Assembly: GCA_946056345.1 (NCBI GenBank) | Contig: CAMGJH010000052.1 | Span: forward strand, 1-7,116 | Direction: 5' to 3' | DNA: 7,116 nt | DNA from: an uncultured Lentisphaeraceae bacterium | GTDB taxonomy: Bacteria > Verrucomicrobiota > Kiritimatiellia > RFP12 > DVOR01 | Part shown: one piece after another, positions 5,050 through 7,116 of the stretch | How positions within the stretch are numbered: position 1 is the stretch's first letter | Layout: every line of letters starts with the position of its first letter | The notes under the pieces: generated by a model | What the model saw: only the letters and a program-made list of their open reading frames with translations | What the model was told of the DNA's origin: nothing | Database searches by the model: none | Program-made: the position numbers and the translations under genes

Positions 5050-5883
5050 CTACTTAATCGCGTAGCGCGTGGCCTTGGTGAGGGCCTTCCAGAGGGCGGT
5101 GGGCGTTTCGGCGGCGAGGAGGGCCTTGCGGTTGGCCTCGCTGAGGAAAGCGCGCATCAGATTGGCGCTCAGGATGGTGTAGAAGGCGCTGACGGCGGTG
5201 GGGATGGTGATGAGGAAGACAATGTTCACCTGCGAGCCCTCGGCATCCCAGGTGAAGGGTTCGCGGCTGACACCACAGGCGAGGGTCAAGGGGCCACCCT
5301 CCACGCCGCGAATATGCGGGAAGGCCAGACCATGCTCCATCGCTGTGCTGAAGATCGACTCGCGGTTCATCGCCGCAGAGATGAGCTTGTCGGCGCGTGA
5401 GACAAAGCCCCCGGTCTCCATACGCGCTGCCAACACCTCGATGGCATCCTCGGCTGACCCGGCTAGCAGGTCCGGCACCATCAGCGACTCGGCCGAGAAG
5501 CGCGAAATGCCATTCTTGCGCGGCTCGGCACGCGAAGGCGTGGCCCCCACCCACTGCGGGGCATCGAGCTCCTCAAAGAGAATACGCGAGCAACCCGGGC
5601 AGGTCTGCAGGCTCTGACACTGCCGAACGGCCTGGATATGGCTCACCGGCAAACGCATTCCGCACACTGCGCAACAGCTGTTGTGCACCGGCGACATAAT
5701 CACGTGGTTGCGGTTGAAGAGCCGCTGATAGAACTCCTGAACCGGCCGCGGCAGGGTCTTGGTCATCTCCTCAATCGACTGATTGAGCTCCACGAGGTTC
5801 TCGCTACTCTCGGTGGCGAGGTGCTCATCGCGCGCCAAAATCAAATCCTGAAGCTGGCACAACTGATTGACAACGCTCTTCAT
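5050..5883 (-). CDS. Zinc ribbon-PTS EIIA (PtsN/fructose-type) fusion protein
   Basis: A 277-residue two-part protein. Residues 1-66 look helical and partly coiled-coil. Residues 70-103 form a C4 zinc ribbon: CAVCGMRLP (71-79) and CPGCSRILF (95-103), with ligands Cys71, Cys74, Cys95 and Cys98. This resembles the zf-RING_7 type, which usually ends a longer coiled-coil protein. A short basic, Pro-containing linker leads to a type 2 EIIA domain (about 128-272): SRFSAESLMVPDLL, NRESIFSTAMEHGLAFPHIR (173-192) and a C-terminal helical segment. His190 in AFPHIR matches the phospho-acceptor His of EIIA-Ntr and EIIA-Fru. A regulatory phosphorelay role is more likely than sugar uptake, since no EIIB, EIIC, HPr or EI gene is nearby; this is inference. 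The ribosome site is weak (AAGAAG, 5889-5894). The TAG stop lies at the edge of the heptamer-ended repeat. Domains are clear; the physiological role is unknown. Confidence 0.87.
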   Translation of the reverse strand: MKSVVNQLCQLQDLILARDEHLATESSENLVELNQSIEEMTKTLPRPVQEFYQRLFNRNHVIMSPVHNSCCAVCGMRLPVSHIQAVRQCQSLQTCPGCSRILFEELDAPQWVGATPSRAEPRKNGISRFSAESLMVPDLLAGSAEDAIEVLAARMETGGFVSRADKLISAAMNRESIFSTAMEHGLAFPHIRGVEGGPLTLACGVSREPFTWDAEGSQVNIVFLITIPTAVSAFYTILSANLMRAFLSEANRKALLAAETPTALWKALTKATRYAIK

Positions 5884-5920
5884 AGACGCTTCTTTCGCTC
5901 GGAGAAATGGGAGGTCGGGA

Positions 5921-5955
5921 AAAGAAAAGGGCAGACGGCCGGGGGACCATCTGCC
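5921..5955 (-). terminator. Intrinsic terminator after the TIKL-repeat gene
   Basis: In minus-strand RNA, GGCAGAUGG (5955-5947) pairs with CCGUCUGCC (5938-5930) in nine consecutive pairs including one U-G, around an 8-nt loop. It is followed directly by CUUUUCUUUU (5929-5920). It lies 19 nt past the stop codon at 5974. This is a well-formed rho-independent terminator, and it implies that the EIIA fusion gene has its own promoter or depends on read-through. I see no strong promoter motif in the 40 nt between the T-run and that gene. Confidence 0.8.
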
Positions 5956-5973
5956 TTTCGGGGCTCATTGCGC

Positions 5974-7011
5974 TTAGAGCACGCGCTCAAAGGGAAGCGA
6001 GTGGAGCGTGTTGCCGGTGGCGGGCGTGCCGTTGGGCGAAGCAGCGTGCTTCTGCAAAATCAGGCACACGGCCGCCGTCACAATAATCGAGGCCACCGCC
6101 GAGATAATCCCCACGATGGTGAAGATCTTGGCACCGGTCGACTCGGCCACAGGCGCTGCCGGCACCGGCGAGAGCGAGCCAACGTCGTCCAACGACTCAA
6201 GCTGCTCGAGCTGTTCCATCGGCTCGGCCTCCTCGGCCTTGGGCGCGCCAACATTCTTCTTGAGCCCAAGGGCGGGCTTGGGGGCTCCGCCGGGGCGGGC
6301 AAGCTTGATGGTCTTGGCCTCCTGGGCATCACTCGTAGCCCCGCCGGCAACTGAAGTCATCGGCGTGGAAGTCGTCGGCTTGGGGGCGGCCGGGCGGACC
6401 TGCCGCTGGAGCTTAATGGTCTTCTGCGTGGTGTTGGAGAGCGGAGCGTTCGACTGGATGTTGCCCAGCACCGAATCGAGCTCGATACGGGCCGTCTTGG
6501 ACTTCTTGGCCTGGACCGCTTCGGGCGTTTCCGCCTTCTCGGGGGTCGCCGTCTGGCTGATGGGCTTGAGCTTGATGGTGGCGGCCTCGGCATCAGCGGC
6601 CATCGGCTTCTCGGTCAGTTCCGGGGGGAGCTCAATGCGTGAGGTTTGGCGCTTGGCCTGCTGCGAGGCGGCAGCCATTCCATCGGGCGTAGTCACTGGG
6701 GTAGGGGCCGGCGTAGCCTCTGCCGCCGGAGCGGCCGGAGTGGGGCGCTTGAGGGTAATCTTGGGCGCAGCCGGGGCCGCAGGAGCCGGCGCGGGAGCTG
6801 CTGCCTCAGGCGCGGGGGCCGGGGAAACAGCCTCGGGGGCCGGCGGCGGTGCGGGGGGCGCGGCCGGAGCGCTCGCTTCGACAGGCGCGGGGGCGGGAGC
6901 CGCAGGTGCAGGCGCGGGGGCGCTTGCCGGGGCCGGAGCGGCCGCAGGCGCAGGCCGTGCGCCGGCGGGACGCAACTTGATGGTAATCTTCTTGCGGGGT
7001 TCTTCTGCCAT
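5974..7011 (-). CDS. Pro/Ala-rich TIKL-repeat protein with one C-terminal membrane helix
   Basis: I do not recognise a characterised family. The 345 residues divide into a basic N-terminus, a Pro/Ala-rich disordered stretch (15-83), a middle part with low hydrophobicity, an acidic segment (260-277), one hydrophobic helix (about 296-319) and a 26-residue tail. A short motif recurs seven times: KITIKLRP (8-15), KITLKRP (84-90), SRIELPPEL (124-132), ATIKLKP (144-150), ARIELDSVL (174-182), KTIKLQR (197-203) and KTIKLARPG (233-241). Between repeats the sequence varies freely, so the motif is probably a functional short peptide, perhaps a binding strand. No enzyme domain or signal peptide is visible. 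The likely form is a membrane-anchored protein whose long N-terminal part extends into one compartment; orientation is uncertain. An AGGAG site (7022-7026) sits 10 nt before ATG 7011. It lies 43 nt downstream of the frr-like gene and ends at a terminator. Confidence 0.8.
   Translation of the reverse strand: MAEEPRKKITIKLRPAGARPAPAAAPAPASAPAPAPAAPAPAPVEASAPAAPPAPPPAPEAVSPAPAPEAAAPAPAPAAPAAPKITLKRPTPAAPAAEATPAPTPVTTPDGMAAASQQAKRQTSRIELPPELTEKPMAADAEAATIKLKPISQTATPEKAETPEAVQAKKSKTARIELDSVLGNIQSNAPLSNTTQKTIKLQRQVRPAAPKPTTSTPMTSVAGGATSDAQEAKTIKLARPGGAPKPALGLKKNVGAPKAEEAEPMEQLEQLESLDDVGSLSPVPAAPVAESTGAKIFTIVGIISAVASIIVTAAVCLILQKHAASPNGTPATGNTLHSLPFERVL
6763..6969 (-). repeat. Low-complexity Pro/Ala coding stretch
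   Basis: About 200 bp, almost entirely G and C, encoding residues 15-83 of the TIKL-repeat protein as irregular Ala-Pro runs (APAPAP, PAAPAAP). The underlying DNA is made of imperfect GCCGGC, GGCGCG and GCAGG blocks and is a likely place for slippage and length change between strains. Confidence 0.65.
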
Positions 7012-7054
7012 AGTGAGCGCTCTCCTAGGTGGACGGTGGAAAGGGTAGGGGCCG

Positions 7055-7116
7055 TTAGACGGCCATCACCTCGGCCTCCTTGGCCTTGGTGTCGGCATCG
7101 ACCTTGCCGACCTTGG
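7055..7116 (-). CDS. frr: Ribosome recycling factor, C-terminal fragment (partial)
   Basis: Only the last 19 residues are inside the window, too short for a firm call. They read KVGKVDADTKAKEAEVMAV then TAA (7057-7055). The pattern KxDxxxKAKEAExMxV at the very C-terminus fits ribosome recycling factor, which ends in the form KAKEKEIMEV. RRF works with EF-G in the cytoplasm to split post-termination ribosomes. The gene runs off the right edge, with its start beyond base 7116. A GGCCGT/ACGGCC inverted repeat (7050-7064) overlaps the stop codon but lacks a T-run after it. The following gene begins 43 nt downstream, so read-through is possible. Confidence 0.65.
   Translation of the reverse strand, partial: KVGKVDADTKAKEAEVMAV

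Larger units (their letters stand above)
4852..5052. repeat. Inverted-repeat, MITE-like intergenic element with heptamer ends
   Basis: The 272-bp gap between parE and the EIIA fusion gene is mostly filled by one structured, non-coding element. Its two ends are imperfect inverted copies of about 40-50 bp. Reading the right end on the minus strand gives TAGCCGTTAGC, GTTAGC, CGCG and CCGCGACGGA in the same order as the left end on the plus strand. The right end carries one extra 7-bp unit. Exact 10-bp arms are CCGCGACGGA (4888-4897) and TCCGTCGCGG (5004-5013). The interior of about 105 bp has no ORF of note and holds a small hairpin. Ends made of short tandem units around a small non-coding core suggest a dispersed palindromic repeat or MITE mobilised in trans. 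No target-site duplication is clear. Only one copy is visible, so mobility is inference. Confidence 0.6.

Noticed and set aside
6008..7048. 346-codon plus-strand ORF opposite the TIKL-repeat gene
   Set aside because: It resembles a Gly/Ala-rich antisense shadow. The minus frame has a ribosome site, a repeated motif, a membrane helix and a terminator after its stop.
7050..7064. GGCCGT-TAG-ACGGCC hairpin at the frr stop as a terminator
   Set aside because: The stem has six pairs with a 3-nt loop and includes the stop codon, but is followed on the minus strand by CCTACCC rather than a T-run.

Overview
The window is a GC-rich bacterial chromosomal segment in which every convincing gene lies on the minus strand, so transcription runs from high to low coordinates. 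Gene content is mostly housekeeping. I see no phage, transposase, CRISPR, rRNA or tRNA. The flavour suggests a member of the PVC group (Verrucomicrobia, Kiritimatiellota, Lentisphaerota, Chlamydiae) or a relative. The reasons are a Chlamydia/Bacteroidetes-like topoisomerase B subunit, a YbeY with Asp for the third metal His, and a Pro/Ala-rich TIKL-repeat membrane protein. This placement rests on memory of family sequences, not on a search.

Layout in order of transcription. At 7116-7055 is the C-terminal tail of a gene that reads like ribosome recycling factor (frr). It is followed by a 345-residue Pro/Ala-rich protein with recurring TIKL/RIEL motifs and one C-terminal membrane segment (7011-5974), and then by a good intrinsic terminator (5921-5955). 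Next is a 277-residue protein that joins a C4 zinc ribbon to a PTS EIIA domain (5883-5050). Its stop codon lies at the edge of a roughly 200-bp non-coding element (4852-5052). This element has inverted ends built of 7-bp GTTAGCN units and a conserved CCGCGACGGA box, and looks like a MITE or similar dispersed repeat.

An extended -10 promoter (4807-4815) and a strong Shine-Dalgarno then open a tightly packed gene train: parE-type topoisomerase B subunit, a 55-residue lipoprotein, ribD, slyX, an EamA/DMT transporter and ybeY. Gaps are 28 nt or less, and lipoprotein/ribD and ribD/slyX overlap. These genes share no single pathway (DNA topology, envelope, riboflavin, unknown, transport, rRNA processing). 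The arrangement therefore suggests shared expression rather than a functional module. The last 100 bases (1-100) contain no gene I can support.

The items most worth a second look are the zinc ribbon-EIIA fusion, the heptamer-ended inverted-repeat element, and the TIKL-repeat membrane protein.
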